A stretch of DNA of 64,000 bases from Phytophthora sp. 'mugwort' (Eukaryota > Oomycota > Peronosporomycetes > Peronosporales > Peronosporaceae). The translations under genes and the position numbers were made by a program. The stretch lies in the NCBI GenBank assembly GCA_033558025.1, contig JAUCEF010000018.1:4712001-4776000 (forward strand), written 5' to 3'. The number at the start of each line of letters is the position of its first letter. The stretch's first letter is position 1. Below, piece by piece: positions 10,430 to 20,364 of this stretch. Below the pieces are notes generated by a model. It had not been told where the DNA came from, did not search any database, and saw nothing but the letters and a program-made list of their open reading frames with translations.

Positions 10430-11842
10430 TCACCGCTTGGGCGACGCGAACCGCGGGAAGTGAAGCGTTTCCTGATGGGCAACCAGCACTTCGTCATCTA
10501 TGAGATGTGGCAGGAAGTCGGTCTCGACGCTATACTCGTAGAAGCGACCTCCGGGCTTGCAGAGCTCCAGCACGAGCGGCGACGTACGTGGGCCGAAGAT
10601 GTTTCCCCAAAGGAGCAGGCAGCGAAGCCGCGTGCCTGCCTCTGGGTTCTGCGGTTTTAAGCAGGCAGCTATGAGAGCAGCCATGCCATCATCGGTGAGA
10701 GACGTGGAGCAGAGCGACAGTACCTCCAGAGGAGTAACCATATTGGATTTTAATACCGTCGCAAAGGCCTTTGCACCAACGTCTCCAATACGGTTGGCGC
10801 TCAGGTCCAATTCGGCGAGCGTCGGATGGCGCAGTAGCAACGCTGCAAGCGCGGAGGCACCTATGCTACCGATCCGATTGGCCCGGAGAACGAGTCGTCG
10901 TAGCGACCGGTTGTCACGCAATCGCTCGGCTAGCACCTTTGCGCCGTGGTCCGTCATTTGATGCTTGGCCAAGCTCAGCTTCGTGAGCACGCGGTTCACT
11001 TGCAGCATTTTTCCAATATACTGGATCGCCTCCTCCTCTTTGGTCTTTATTATCGGATTGTCAAGATTCAGCGCCTCGATGCTGCGGTTAATACGCAGCG
11101 ACTGCGCGATGGCAATGACGTTCGATACATCGAGGTCTGTGTTGCCCACGTCGAGTTCCTCTAGCGGGCAAGCGCTAGTGCCTAACAGCACAGCAATGGC
11201 ATGACCCCCCACTGGTCCGAGTGGATTGCCATTAAGATTTAGTCGTCGCAAAGGGGAAGCCGTCCCCGCCGCGTCAAGCGCGGTGCAGAGTAGTCGACAG
11301 CTCTCACTGCCAAGATGATTGCCTTGCAGATTCAATTCCGCGATCTGGCAGGCGTAGGCAGGTGTGGGCTGCAAGAGGCGGCCGAGGCTTGACGCAGCGT
11401 CTAGAAGAAATTCGCGTTCATCTCGCCCGCCTATTACTCCATCTTCGCCGTCGACGTCAGAATCGTGCGGCCCGGACGCTTTTTCGTGCTCTCCAAGGTG
11501 GTTATAGCGCAGATCGAGCCCGACGAGACCAGGCACGTGACTTTTGTGTAAGGCGTTCGCCAGCGCAACTAGTTGGATGTTTCGTAGTCGGTGGTGAAAG
11601 CCTTCTCGTGTGTTGCCAGCGAGAACCAGCAGAATCCCTGATCCCTCCTCAGCTTTCGTCGGACTTTCACCAGCGCGGCGTGCACCCAGCGCCTGCGACG
11701 TCGCTTGGAAACTGCTGCTGAGCCCGTCGTCAACGGGAGACGGGAAAAACTCCACCATGCGCATAATCACATCCCGTCGAGCCGTAATACCCAGCTGCAA
11801 ACTCTCCATCTCGTAGTTGTGCAAGAAGTCCTGGAGCGACAT
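10430..11842 (-). CDS. Leucine-rich repeat protein, ribonuclease-inhibitor type
   Basis: A single exon encodes 470 residues. From about residue 85 on there are repeats of the RI-type LRR (for example IAELNLQGNHLG, LRRLNLNGNPLG, LEELDVGNTDLD, LRRLVLRANRIG, LAELDLSANRIG), each about 28 residues and followed by a helix rich in Ala and Leu such as ASALAALLLRH. The repeats form a curved protein-binding scaffold. The N-terminal 80 residues (MSLQDFLHNYEMESLQLGI) do not match a domain that I know, and no NACHT, kinase or membrane segment is present. Similar stand-alone RI-type proteins include flagellar LRRC34/LRRC74-like proteins, and oomycetes have flagellate zoospores, but that assignment is a guess. 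It is divergent from the MORN gene with 122 bp between start codons. Confidence 0.85.
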   Translation of the reverse strand: MSLQDFLHNYEMESLQLGITARRDVIMRMVEFFPSPVDDGLSSSFQATSQALGARRAGESPTKAEEGSGILLVLAGNTREGFHHRLRNIQLVALANALHKSHVPGLVGLDLRYNHLGEHEKASGPHDSDVDGEDGVIGGRDEREFLLDAASSLGRLLQPTPAYACQIAELNLQGNHLGSESCRLLCTALDAAGTASPLRRLNLNGNPLGPVGGHAIAVLLGTSACPLEELDVGNTDLDVSNVIAIAQSLRINRSIEALNLDNPIIKTKEEEAIQYIGKMLQVNRVLTKLSLAKHQMTDHGAKVLAERLRDNRSLRRLVLRANRIGSIGASALAALLLRHPTLAELDLSANRIGDVGAKAFATVLKSNMVTPLEVLSLCSTSLTDDGMAALIAACLKPQNPEAGTRLRCLLLWGNIFGPRTSPLVLELCKPGGRFYEYSVETDFLPHLIDDEVLVAHQETLHFPRFASPKR

Positions 11843-11964
11843 GGCTTGCTTTAGCTCGCAGTCCTCGATCCGCTCTTACAGGACAAGGCGCCGACCGAGT
11901 ACGTGAAGCGACGCGGCGTTTCAAAGGATACTTGGACCTCACCGCTCACTCTCAAGCTGACCGC

Positions 11965-12627
11965 ATGGTGGCCAAATCCAAGACTTCGACTGCGGGACAA
12001 GGTGACGCGAAGGCGGCTGCTTCGGTTAACACGGCACGGACAGAAGAGGAGCAGCCAGCGGAGGAGGACGAGGAGGCAGTCAAGACTGGCACCTTCTCGT
12101 TCAGCGACGGCAGCAATTATAGTGCGTCAACGCAGTAGTAGTCAATGGGCAGTGTTTTTACTCGAAGTGCAGTTGTTACTCTAACCCCCTTTGTGTGCTG
12201 TAGAGGGAGAATATTGCTTGCTCGGTGGCAAAGTCGTTCGTCAGGGACACGGGTCCTTCTGGACTGGAGCCGAGAAATACGAGGGCGAGTGGCTGCACGA
12301 CCAGATGCACGGTCGTGGCGTCTACAGCTTCGCAACGGGTGCAATCTACGACGGAGAGTTCGAGGCCAACCATTTTCATGGCGCCGGAAGGTATCGTTGG
12401 GTCGATGGAGCGCAGTACGAGGGAGGATGGCACTTTAACCGGTGCGTGGTACTGTACCACTGGTACACATACTCTTGTTGAAGTCTTAATTGTGGCACTG
12501 AATTGTGGCGTCGTTTGGTAGAATGCATGGCGACGGCCTGTATGTGGACAAAGACGGCGTGGAATGGCGCGGTCGCTTCGTGAATGGCAAGTACGACAAC
12601 GGCGGCATCTTCCATACACTGAGGTGA
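11965..12627 (+). CDS. MORN-repeat protein
   Basis: Three exons join in frame: 11965-12121, 12204-12441 and 12522-12627, encoding 166 residues. After an acidic, Ala/Thr-rich N terminus there is a run of MORN repeats: GTFSFSDGSNY, then GEWLHDQMHGRGVYSF, then YDGEFEANHFHGAGRY, then YEGGWHFNRMHGDGLY, then WRGRFVNGKYDNGG. MORN repeats are 14-residue beta hairpins that bind membranes or scaffold cytoskeletal assemblies. The protein is only repeats, with no kinase or SET domain. In flagellates short MORN proteins are often axonemal, which would suit a possible shared promoter with the divergent LRR gene; that link is inference. Confidence 0.85.
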
Positions 12628-12708
12628 AGCACACGGAGTACATTTGGGTGTTGAGCAATAATAAATTCTTATAAATGGCACTTTAGCTGTGTCAACTTCA
12701 ATATAGGG

Positions 12709-14025
12709 CTACGAGAGGAAGGTCTGGCTCAGCGCCGAGCCGCTGCGGTCTACGGGCGGAAGCAGACCGTTCTGCAGCAGATCTAGTTCGTCCTCCGTGA
12801 CACTCTGGTCACCGTAGAGCTCTCTCTCGTTAGCTATGAGCTGCGCCATGAAGCCTCGGTTGGGAAAAATAAGGGGCCGGCATTTGAGCACGTGGCTGTA
12901 AGCTGCCGACAGAGTGCACTTAGTCTTGAGCATTACGTACCAGATGCAGATCGTCGACGAGCGCGAGACACCTTGGACGCAATGGATAAGTACACGCCCG
13001 TTCATCTCTGCTGCCCTCTGGATAAACTCAATGGTAGGGCCGAACTCTTGTGCGATGTCCACGTCCACGTTGTCCTTAATCGCAACATCGAGGTATTCCA
13101 CGTGGTCAAACTTGTTGCGTTGGTCAGTAATGGCACCCATGTTGACCACATGCGTGATTTTCAAGGAGTCAATCACCTCAGCAGAGTTGGCTTGCCAGAA
13201 GTTGCCGAGGTATAAAAATCCATCCACGATTTCGTTCGGGAAGTGCATCGCAGAGGTCGGACTAGACGCTGCCGTTTCGATCGGTGCCTCCTGCTGCTTC
13301 TCTTTGGCGTCTGTTTCTTCTGATGGCGCCCACAATGATGACGACATCAGCATAAAATTGTACTTCTTCGCGAAAGCCGGGAAACCCTGGGCGAGGAACC
13401 GAACCGAGAAGACCCGACCTTCGTCTATGAGCATCTTGGCGAAGCGGTAACCCCAGTCCATCCTGTACAGGAACGACGCACCCGTGTGGTTGCCGCCAAT
13501 GACCACCACCTCCATGAGGTCCCTCCTCTCGAGCTTCTCGCGCAGCTTGACGTTCTCCGTAAGCTCCAGCACGTCGTCTACCGTCTTGACCATCTGTCCA
13601 GCACAGCCCAGCGTCGGCAAATTCGACCCCATGTATACATGTGGGCAGTGCAGCGCGTCCGGGAGGTGGCCCACCGAGAACTCGGCCTCTTTGCGGCAGT
13701 CGACAAGCACGACGCCCGACGTCTGCAGGCGGTTGTAGAGCGACGTGACCGAGATGAGCGGCACGCGCCTCCGTCGCAGGCTCCGCGAGGTAAGAGAGAG
13801 GCAGGAGGAGCTGAGCGAGAGCGACGAAGAGGACTCGACCTCAGTCACGGGCTCGGCCGAGCGGTTCGAGCCGGTGGGGCAAGTAGAGACGCCGCTGGCC
13901 GCACCGTCGAACCGCTTTTGCTGCTTCTTCTTCATGGCCTGTTGTTGCTCGTCGTGCTCCATACTAATAGCGTATCCAGCGTCGTTCCAACCGGCAGCTA
14001 GCGATGCTGCCGCCTTCCGAGCCAA
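12709..14025 (-). CDS. Dual-specificity protein phosphatase with N-terminal rhodanese-like domain (MKP-like)
   Basis: A single exon encodes 438 residues. A Lys/Gln and Ser-rich N terminus leads to a basic stretch at 82-87 (LRRRRVPLIS) and a rhodanese-like domain at about 90-230 (VVLVDCRKEAEFSVGHLPDA). The usual rhodanese catalytic cysteine loop is replaced by VVVIGGNHTG, so this domain is probably non-catalytic. The DSP domain at about 262-420 has the active-site loop HCVQGVSRSS with Cys349 and Arg355 (CX5R). Rhodanese plus DSP is the layout of MAP kinase phosphatases, where the first domain and a basic motif dock the kinase. The substrate here is inferred. It converges on the MORN gene (81 bp). 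Confidence 0.9.
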   Translation of the reverse strand: MARKAAASLAAGWNDAGYAISMEHDEQQQAMKKKQQKRFDGAASGVSTCPTGSNRSAEPVTEVESSSSLSLSSSCLSLTSRSLRRRRVPLISVTSLYNRLQTSGVVLVDCRKEAEFSVGHLPDALHCPHVYMGSNLPTLGCAGQMVKTVDDVLELTENVKLREKLERRDLMEVVVIGGNHTGASFLYRMDWGYRFAKMLIDEGRVFSVRFLAQGFPAFAKKYNFMLMSSSLWAPSEETDAKEKQQEAPIETAASSPTSAMHFPNEIVDGFLYLGNFWQANSAEVIDSLKITHVVNMGAITDQRNKFDHVEYLDVAIKDNVDVDIAQEFGPTIEFIQRAAEMNGRVLIHCVQGVSRSSTICIWYVMLKTKCTLSAAYSHVLKCRPLIFPNRGFMAQLIANERELYGDQSVTEDELDLLQNGLLPPVDRSGSALSQTFLS

Positions 14026-14727
14026 TTGCCAATTGAACCTCGAGACGTTGCAGCGCTGTCCACCCTCTAGGGATCGAGCATCCGGACGACTATCCGGAAT
14101 TAGCTCTTAACAGGGAGCCCGACACCCGCGACGTATACGCTGGCAGACTCGGTGGGACAACTCATTCCAAGGGTATGCATTGTCGCAGGAATATAGTCAG
14201 CATTTACAGCCACAACCCTATCACTAATTTATGGTGAATTGCCGACAAACCAAGCGGCGTCGTATGGCTACCGCTCGTCAGCCCGCATTAGCTAGCGGGT
14301 TGGCCTGTGGCCGACATAACTCTTCTGGGCGCCCAGCCGATAAGCATCTTCGCGATGTGGGCGCGGCTGTTGTTGGCTGAAATTATCGGTAATGCGTTTG
14401 AGTGGCCGAGCGCCTGTTGTGCGCGAAGCATGCCTCGAAACAGATTCTCGGCAGTGACGACCAGCATCCTTCATCCTTGTGCTCGTCGCGCAGCGAGGCT
14501 CAGCCACAGAAACGGTATCTGAGGTCGGAGCGTGCATTGGTCTCCGCAACGCCCTCCTTGGCAAGGCTTGGCCTAAGTATGGTGCACCGACTGACCGCTG
14601 TGTAGGGTGGCTTCTTAATGAGCCAAATTTGTGGCTTACAACTCTGGCATGGCTTCCCCACACACTATTTGCCTTCGAACACTGGGTGGCAAATACACCT
14701 GATGAATCTACACTGTGATTCAGGTTC
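14026..14727. other. Intergenic, no recognisable feature
   Basis: This 700-bp gap holds the shared upstream region of the phosphatase and the 3-prime side of the carrier gene. Overlapping open frames on both strands (for example 14292-14735 minus) have no family-like blocks and atypical composition. I see no terminal repeats or RNA gene. Confidence 0.45.
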
Positions 14728-15982
14728 TTAGTCAACGTTGAAGGCCTGCTTAATGGCCTCGTACGAGGAAATCATGATGGCACACGCGGGAGCGACCTTC
14801 ACGACCCGCGGTACCAACCCAGCCGTCATGCTTCGAGCGCCTTCTGTCTCCCACACCTGCCGCAGCAACTGTGTGAACGATGGCACTGGAGCCATGTCCT
14901 TGGAGTATACGACCAGCTGCGACCGCGTCTTGACCACGTCGAACGGATGCGTAACGATTGTGGCCAGTACACCCGCCAACACGCCCGAGATGAAGGCAAC
15001 AGAGACGCGCTTGCTCTGCGCATCCGCTATTGGGACCCGATCCGTCAGAAACTCCTTAGAAGTCTCGACACCGAACCAATAGAAGGCCGAGAACGGTATG
15101 TCCCTGGCAAGCGTGGCGCCAAGGCCGGCGAACAGCTGACGAGCCCCACCTTGCCAAACTTGCCGCACATACGTCGAGAACGGGTGTGCGTTGGCGACAG
15201 CTTGCATTTGCACACGGATGAGTTCGAACGGGGAAAAGATCGTAGCGGCGACAGCGCGCGCCATGCTACCCGAGGCCATTGCCAGAAGTCCGTGGTTTTG
15301 TTCCGGAAAAGTTTTCTTAAATCGTTTGAGCAGCACCTCATACGACGTGAAGTACACCGCAGTCGATGGAACGGCAGTCAACAGCGTGGGCGGTAGTCCA
15401 GCATATAGCGCCAACGGGCCCTCAAGCCGCACGATGCGTGCCATAGTGAACAGTGTGCTGTTAGGCTTTACCGGCAAGTAGATCTGCTGCGAGGAACACT
15501 TGCACTGCTTCAGCAGCCGCTGCTTGGGCAGCATCGTATCCATTAGCCCATTGGAGAAGTTGTAGTATGGGCACTAACCAAGAACGGTTAGTAACTGCCG
15601 ATTTCAAGCACTAGCAAGAACTTGGGGGAGTACCCACTAACCTACCTTTTGCACGGCCGGCGACACATGAACCACAGCGGGCGCCTGAACCTGCAAGCGC
15701 GTCTTCACCACCTCGAGGGCTGTATCGCCAAGGACACAAGCAACATTCTGACCTCAGTAAACAGTAAAGGATTGCTGCAACGGAACCTCTACGTTAGCAT
15801 CCGTTAAGCACACGAGCATCTGTCGCCGGTATCTTACGCGTGATCTGTGCAGCGCGAGCGAGGCATCATCGTCAGTGGCAACCGGAAGAGCTCTCTGAGT
15901 AACGGTAAACGGCACGCACCACGAAGGACGTGATGATGGCGCCCACGGACGCCGCGACGGACTTCTTGAGGGTCTCATCCAT
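14728..15982 (-). CDS. Mitochondrial carrier, SLC25A39/40 (Mtm1) type
   Basis: Three exons on the minus strand: 15916-15982, 15646-15719 and 14728-15573, giving about 328 residues. The start gives MDETLKKSVAASVGAIITSF. The first carrier signature is PLEVVKTRLQ (exon 2), the second SPFELIRVQMQ and the third HPFDVVKTRSQ, one per repeat as expected. Family-specific blocks are SNGLMD after the first repeat, RDIPFSAFYWFGVE and PRVVKVAPACAIMISSYE, which match SLC25A39/40 and yeast Mtm1. These proteins import glutathione into mitochondria and affect Fe-S and manganese metabolism. The exon 1/2 junction is the least certain: I chose the CAG acceptor that restores the Pro of the signature; a stronger donor 4 nt earlier is possible. 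Cysteines in the matrix loop are at about 48, 71 and 73. Confidence 0.88.
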
Positions 15983-16259
15983 CGCCGGTCACCTGCAATT
16001 TGATTGACTAGGCGGCTGTAACGTGGCTATTTTAAGCCAATCTGGACGTTGCGCACCGGTTCCGAGCGGTTACTGTAGCCATGTCATATTCGCGGGGAAG
16101 TTTGGGGCTATTTTCCGCTGTCAGATGTCATACACACTCAACGGATCCCTCCGCATATTGCTCTTTGTATGCCCTTTTAAAAATCAAGTCTCCAGCGCAA
16201 GGCGTCGCTTTGCAGGAAGAAAGAAGCCATTGTCAGTGAGGAAGAAACAGCTTGATAAC

Positions 16260-17286
16260 ATGATGGAACCATCGGCCTCCACGACAGCGATGCCCGCCGC
16301 CGGCCCCGCTCCCGCCGCTGCTGCAGCCCCCGCGACAGGAGGAGAGGGATCTGCCGCCTCCGGCTCGGCCCCCGCCGCGGAGATGCTGCGCCAGTTCTCG
16401 ACGCAGTTTAAGACACAGATCTCGCAGGTGCAGATGCCTACGGTCATCAAAGAGCGCACAGACGAGCTAGAGCGCCGCATCTCGGCCACAGACATTGCGC
16501 GCATTAATGGCTACATGCGGCTGGTGAACCTGGTCTTCGCCAGCGGCCTGTGGGTCACGTGCTTCTTTCGGATGTTCCAGGTGCCCAGCTACTCGCACTT
16601 CCTCGTATGCATCTACATCATGTACGCCCTCTCTGCGGTGTCCCGGTAGTCTTACAGAACCAGAGAGTGATACGCGCTTATGTTATGTGATTACCTTGGT
16701 ACTGGTTGCAGGTTCCTGAGCGCTGGACTCGCGTTTATTGAGAACCACGAGCGCTTTCCGTCAATTGCGGACCGCGTCAAGGTTAACTTTGGCTTTATGT
16801 TCTCGGCCACGGGCAAGGCGTCCTACATCCTCTGGTGGGTGCTTATTTGCCAGCAATTGGTGCTGGTATGTTGACTCATGCTGACGTGTTTGGCTGCGTT
16901 GAATTGTTGTCGCTGTGTAGCATTGCGTTCCTCGCCATCTCGCAGGGCTGGGTTGGCTGGATTCTCGGTGTATGCTTCTTCTTCCTGGCCCTTTTCAACT
17001 TCTTCCTGATCTACCGAGTACGTTGGATTCTGCGTAGATTGTTGACAGGATTTTCCAGAGTCTTACGATTTCGTCTGTGTATTTTCTTGTTGATTTTCTC
17101 CAGCACCCGGCGTACAAGCAGGCCATGCTGCAACCGACGGGCGCCGCCGCCACGACTGCTCAGCAGCAGGAGGAGGCGGATCTGGAGGCCATGCCGGAGC
17201 TCCGTTATAACCAGAAACAGGCCCAGGTGCCAGTGTCTGGAACGTCGACCGCCAACAAGGCTCAGCCGTCACACGTGTCGGTCTAA
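16260..17286 (+). CDS. Four-helix membrane protein, COPI-associated-like
   Basis: Four exons join in frame: 16260-16645, 16712-16834, 16921-17017 and 17104-17286, encoding 262 residues. The N terminus is rich in Ala/Pro/Gly, followed by a helical stretch (KERTDELERRISATDIARI). Four hydrophobic segments follow: LVNLVFASGLWVTCFF, FLVCIYIMYALSAV, then after VKVNFGFMFSATGKASY the pair ILCIAFLAISQGWVGWILGV and CFFFLALFNFFLIYR. The last two with GFMFSATGKASYIL resemble the COPI-associated protein family, which sits in the Golgi/endosome membrane. The cytosolic tail is Gln/Ala-rich. Assignment to the family is by resemblance only. An upstream in-frame ATG at 16023 gives a low-complexity extension that I think is 5-prime UTR. 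It is divergent from the carrier gene (277 bp). Confidence 0.7.
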
Positions 17287-17604
17287 ACCACGGTCGCCGA
17301 CGCCTGCGTCGCCGTTAGGACACGCAAGTGAGAGCTAAGCTGCATGGTTATATATCAGCTTTTTGCATCATCTCGTAAGGCTCCAGACTACAAAGCATGC
17401 TAATTAACAAGCACCAAATGCAAAAAAAACAGTACGATAGGATACAACGCGACAGCTTTTGCTTAAGTTTCATGAGTCCTCGTTAAGCTGCTTGTTACGG
17501 AGAAAGAAGCGATGCCGAATCGAGCAGACAGCGCCCCTCAGCACATTACTGCGCCAACACTTTCATCGCGCATCATTGACTTATTCGTTAGCTGCGTGCG
17601 TACT

Positions 17605-18425
17605 TTACTTCGTGGCCTCGCCGCCGTGCTGCGCCACGACACCGTTCCCGTGGTACTTGAGCGTCTTGACCCAATTGCTGCGGCGCCCGGTAGGGTGCTT
17701 AAATTGCACGGCCGATTTCTTGCCCTGCTGCTTAATGAACGTCTCAATGTGCTCAGGCAGGAAGTTATGCGCGTACGAGATCTTGCCGTTGTAATCGCCA
17801 ACCGGAGCCGGTTCGTCAATCTCGAGCTCCCAGCCCTGCTTCTTGGCGAAATGCTGAGCGGCCTCCTTGGTGTCAAACTTTGTCACCAGGCCCACGTAGG
17901 GGTCGGCCGTGCTCGTCCAGCCCATGAGCGGGTTCTCCCACGTGCGCGGGGACTGGAAGCGGATCTCCCAGTGCTTGGTTTGGTGGATACCACTTTGCAT
18001 CTGGTTGCGCGCCGGCTTGAAGAGCTTGGCCTTGCGGCCCACCGACCACTCGCCGGTGCCGGACACGATGGCCGCCTCCTCTGGAAAGGGCATGGGCGAC
18101 GTCTCAATAGTCGGGAAGGCGGCCTCCGATGCGTGGAACGGCAAAACTGAAGGCCAAACGGAAATACATCATGTCAGTATTATTTTCTACCACACATAAC
18201 ATGACGCTGGAGTTGTGGCGACGCACTGGTCCTCTCGGCATCAGTATAGTGCTGCTCGCGCAGCTTGGCCATGAGCTTCTCCTCGGCGGCTGCGGCCGCG
18301 GCCTTGGCGGCCTCATCGTTCTTGGCCACCTCCGAGAAGGCGCGAGAGGACGTGGCAACGGCCACGCGCTTGGTAGAGACGGCCGCGGCGGTGCGCGTAG
18401 ACGCTAGAAGCACACGCACGGACAT
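17605..18425 (-). CDS. NDUFS4: NADH dehydrogenase (ubiquinone) Fe-S protein 4, complex I 18-kDa subunit
   Basis: Two exons: 18227-18425 and 17605-18146 (intron GTGCGT..TTCAG), encoding 246 residues. Exon 1 is a mitochondrial transit peptide (MSVRVLLASTRTAAAVSTKR, rich in Arg, Ala, Ser and Thr) followed by a Lys/Ala helix. The mature part has the ETC complex I conserved region: HWEIRFQSPRTWENPLMGWT, then DPYVGLVTKFDTKEAAQHFA, then KKQGWELEIDEP. This subunit belongs to the N module of complex I and is needed for its assembly and activity. The C-terminal extension (YAHNFLPEHIETFIKQQGKK) is longer than in animals. The gene lies about 185 bp from a Tc1/mariner insertion on its 5-prime side. Confidence 0.94.
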
Positions 18426-18610
18426 AGTAGCGGGCTGCGGGGTCGTAACCTGAGGTGGTGGAGTGCTTCTAGCCGCAAGTTGGATGGGACGTAACTCGTG
18501 TGCGGTACGTAAATGTGTGTTAAACACGAAAACCACAACCCCCCCCCCCAAAAAAAATATGCGCTATCAGATAAGGGAAATTCTATCAGATGAAGTGCCG
18601 GCGGAAACTA

Positions 18611-18835
18611 TACAGACTGCATTTTGTTTATAGTTTTGACAAATCCAATAGCGCTACAACACTGAAAATTGGCCAATAGACGGATGACATCAAGACGGTT
18701 CGAATGGTGGTCTCCCCTTGAAAATCGGCCGCGAATTGAACGAGCAGCTAAGAATTTCGCTTTTTGGGGTGGTGGAAAGTATACAGAAAATGGCGTCTTT
18801 TACCTATTTTTTTCTAGCTTCCTCGCGTTGTTTGC
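18611..18835 (+). repeat. Left terminal inverted repeat of the Tc1/mariner element
   Basis: Reads outward-in as TTTTGACAAATCCAATAGCG, then AACACTGAAAATTGGCCAAT and later CTAGCTTCCTCGC. It is matched in reverse complement by 19923-20155 with scattered substitutions and small indels. Confidence 0.85.
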
Positions 18836-19021
18836 GTCCGTTTAGTAGTTAGTCTTCTTCCCGTTGTCCGTAGTTCTTGGGCACAACGATTTGGCAATGA
18901 ATCAATGAGCGAATCTTGATAACACTGATCGATCTGATCACAGCACTTCAAGATGGCTCGTGTGAGCTCCTGATTCAAGTGGTACTGCTATCTCTCTCCA
19001 CCAGGGTAGACTAACCTTAAC

Positions 19022-19860
19022 AGCTTCCCCACACGTTTTCAATGGGATTCAGATCCGGTGATAACGCTGGCCATGTTAAAACAGCAACAGTTTGGTCGTT
19101 GAGCCAGTTCTTGTGTAATGCGACGAATGGATCGAGCAGTTGTCGTGCTGAAAAGGCACGCACGGAGGTGATTCTTGCTGATGAAGGTTAGCAGTTTTTT
19201 CAACGTCTCTACATACTCCACATTGTTCTGGGTACCAGTTAGAATAGCTAGTTTCGACTTACCTTTAGACGAGAATGCACCCCACACCATGACCGATCCT
19301 CCGCCTGAATGACGATTGGAAAAATGTTGCTCTTCAGAACGTAGGTCATGCCAGTAATACTGATATCCATCTGGGCCGTCGAGGTTACCTTTTTTTCGTC
19401 ACTGAAGACGATATTCTTCCATTGTTCCGTCCAGCGAGCTCTGGGGAACGCCCAGTCAACTCGAGCAAGTTTGTGACTGGTTTTAGGGCAGGCATCTGCT
19501 TCCGATTCTTGTTTTCCAGGGTAGGAGTGTTGTGGAGGATCTCACGAACACGTCGGCTGCTGGTAGGCAGATTCAGCGACGATTTCAGTGGCGCGGAGCG
19601 GTATTTACCCGTATATGTAGCGCGGAGCAACCTCCGTGAGGTTGTGGGTGTCAGTTTTGATGGCCTCTCCGGACACTCCTTTGTCTTATACCCGCTTGGA
19701 TTGCGCAAGAACTGATGTACACCAGCTTTAGACTGGTCTAGGCGCGATGCTATCGCTTGAAGGTTGTATCCAGCCTCTTGGATGGCTAACATCTGACCCT
19801 GCTTATGGTCTGGAAACGATGTGCCTCTTGTTATCGACCTGGATGCAACTAACCGCTGCG
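19022..19860 (-). pseudogene. Tc1/mariner transposase, DD34E, broken by several frameshifts
   Basis: The N-terminal part (19385-19792) has the paired-like helix-turn-helix start LAIQEAGYNLQAIASRLDQS. After it the frame changes, and pieces of the catalytic domain are read in different frames: FSDEKK with the first-region Asp, [17 protein letters not shown], the second catalytic Asp in [13 protein letters not shown], and the third motif [16 protein letters not shown]. Counting across the breaks there are 34 residues between the second Asp and the Glu, as in Tc1 itself. The breaks make it non-functional. Confidence 0.85.
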
Positions 19861-19922
19861 AATCTCAGAGTCGCCAGCTAGACCACCTGTTAACACACAT
19901 GTAAAATGTTAGATGCAACAAA

Positions 19923-20155
19923 GCGAGGAAGCTAGAAAAAAGTAAAAGACGACATTGTCTGTATACTTCCCCCCCCCCCCAAAAAAAAAAAAAAAAAAAA
20001 AAAAAGCGTAATTCTTAGCTGCTCAGTCAATTCGCGGCCGATTTTCAAGTGGAGACCACCATTTGAACCGTCTTGATGTCCTCCGCCTATTGGCCAATTT
20101 TCAGTGTTGTAGCGCTATTCGATTCGTCAAAATTATAAAAAGACCACCGTCCGTA
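19923..20155 (-). repeat. Right terminal inverted repeat of the Tc1/mariner element
   Basis: Reverse complement of 18611-18835. It begins GCGAGGAAGCTAG and contains ATTGGCCAATTTTCAGTG. The pairing is lower near the outermost 25 bases and around a C-run plus A-run at about 19970-20005 that is shorter or different in the left copy. Confidence 0.85.
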
Positions 20156-20364
20156 TAATCTCTGTACCACTGTGAGTTATGAACTCAATCAATACATGTA
20201 ACGCAAGCATGTAAAAAATGAAAAGGTACCGCATTTTAGTCATGTGGTAGCAAACGGGCTGCCTAGTACCTGCCTGTCTGGTGCTCTTGGCGGAGTGCTC
20301 GACGTCAGCTCTTTGCTCCGTCCTCTACATGTGTAGAGTCTCTTCACGCCCGAGAATTCAGGAT

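Larger units (their letters stand above)
18611..20155 (-). mobile_element. Degraded Tc1/mariner element with long terminal inverted repeats
   Basis: The element is about 1,545 bp, flanked on both sides by TA (18609-18610 and 20156-20157), the target duplication of this superfamily. It has long imperfect inverted repeats of about 225-233 nt and a broken transposase on the minus strand. Poly-C plus poly-A tracts lie within or just outside the repeats (near 18539-18557 and 19970-20005). It sits between NDUFS4 and the trehalose phosphatase gene, in the 5-prime side of the first and the 3-prime side of the second. Confidence 0.85.

Noticed and set aside
14292..14735. Minus-strand open frame of 147 codons upstream of the carrier 3-prime end
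   Set aside because: Composition is Arg/Ser/His-rich noise, no domain, and it overlaps several plus-strand frames.
16023..16259. N-terminal extension of the COPI-associated-like protein from an upstream ATG
   Set aside because: The added 79 residues have poor codon bias and no family resemblance; the ATG at 16260 precedes the first typical coding sequence.
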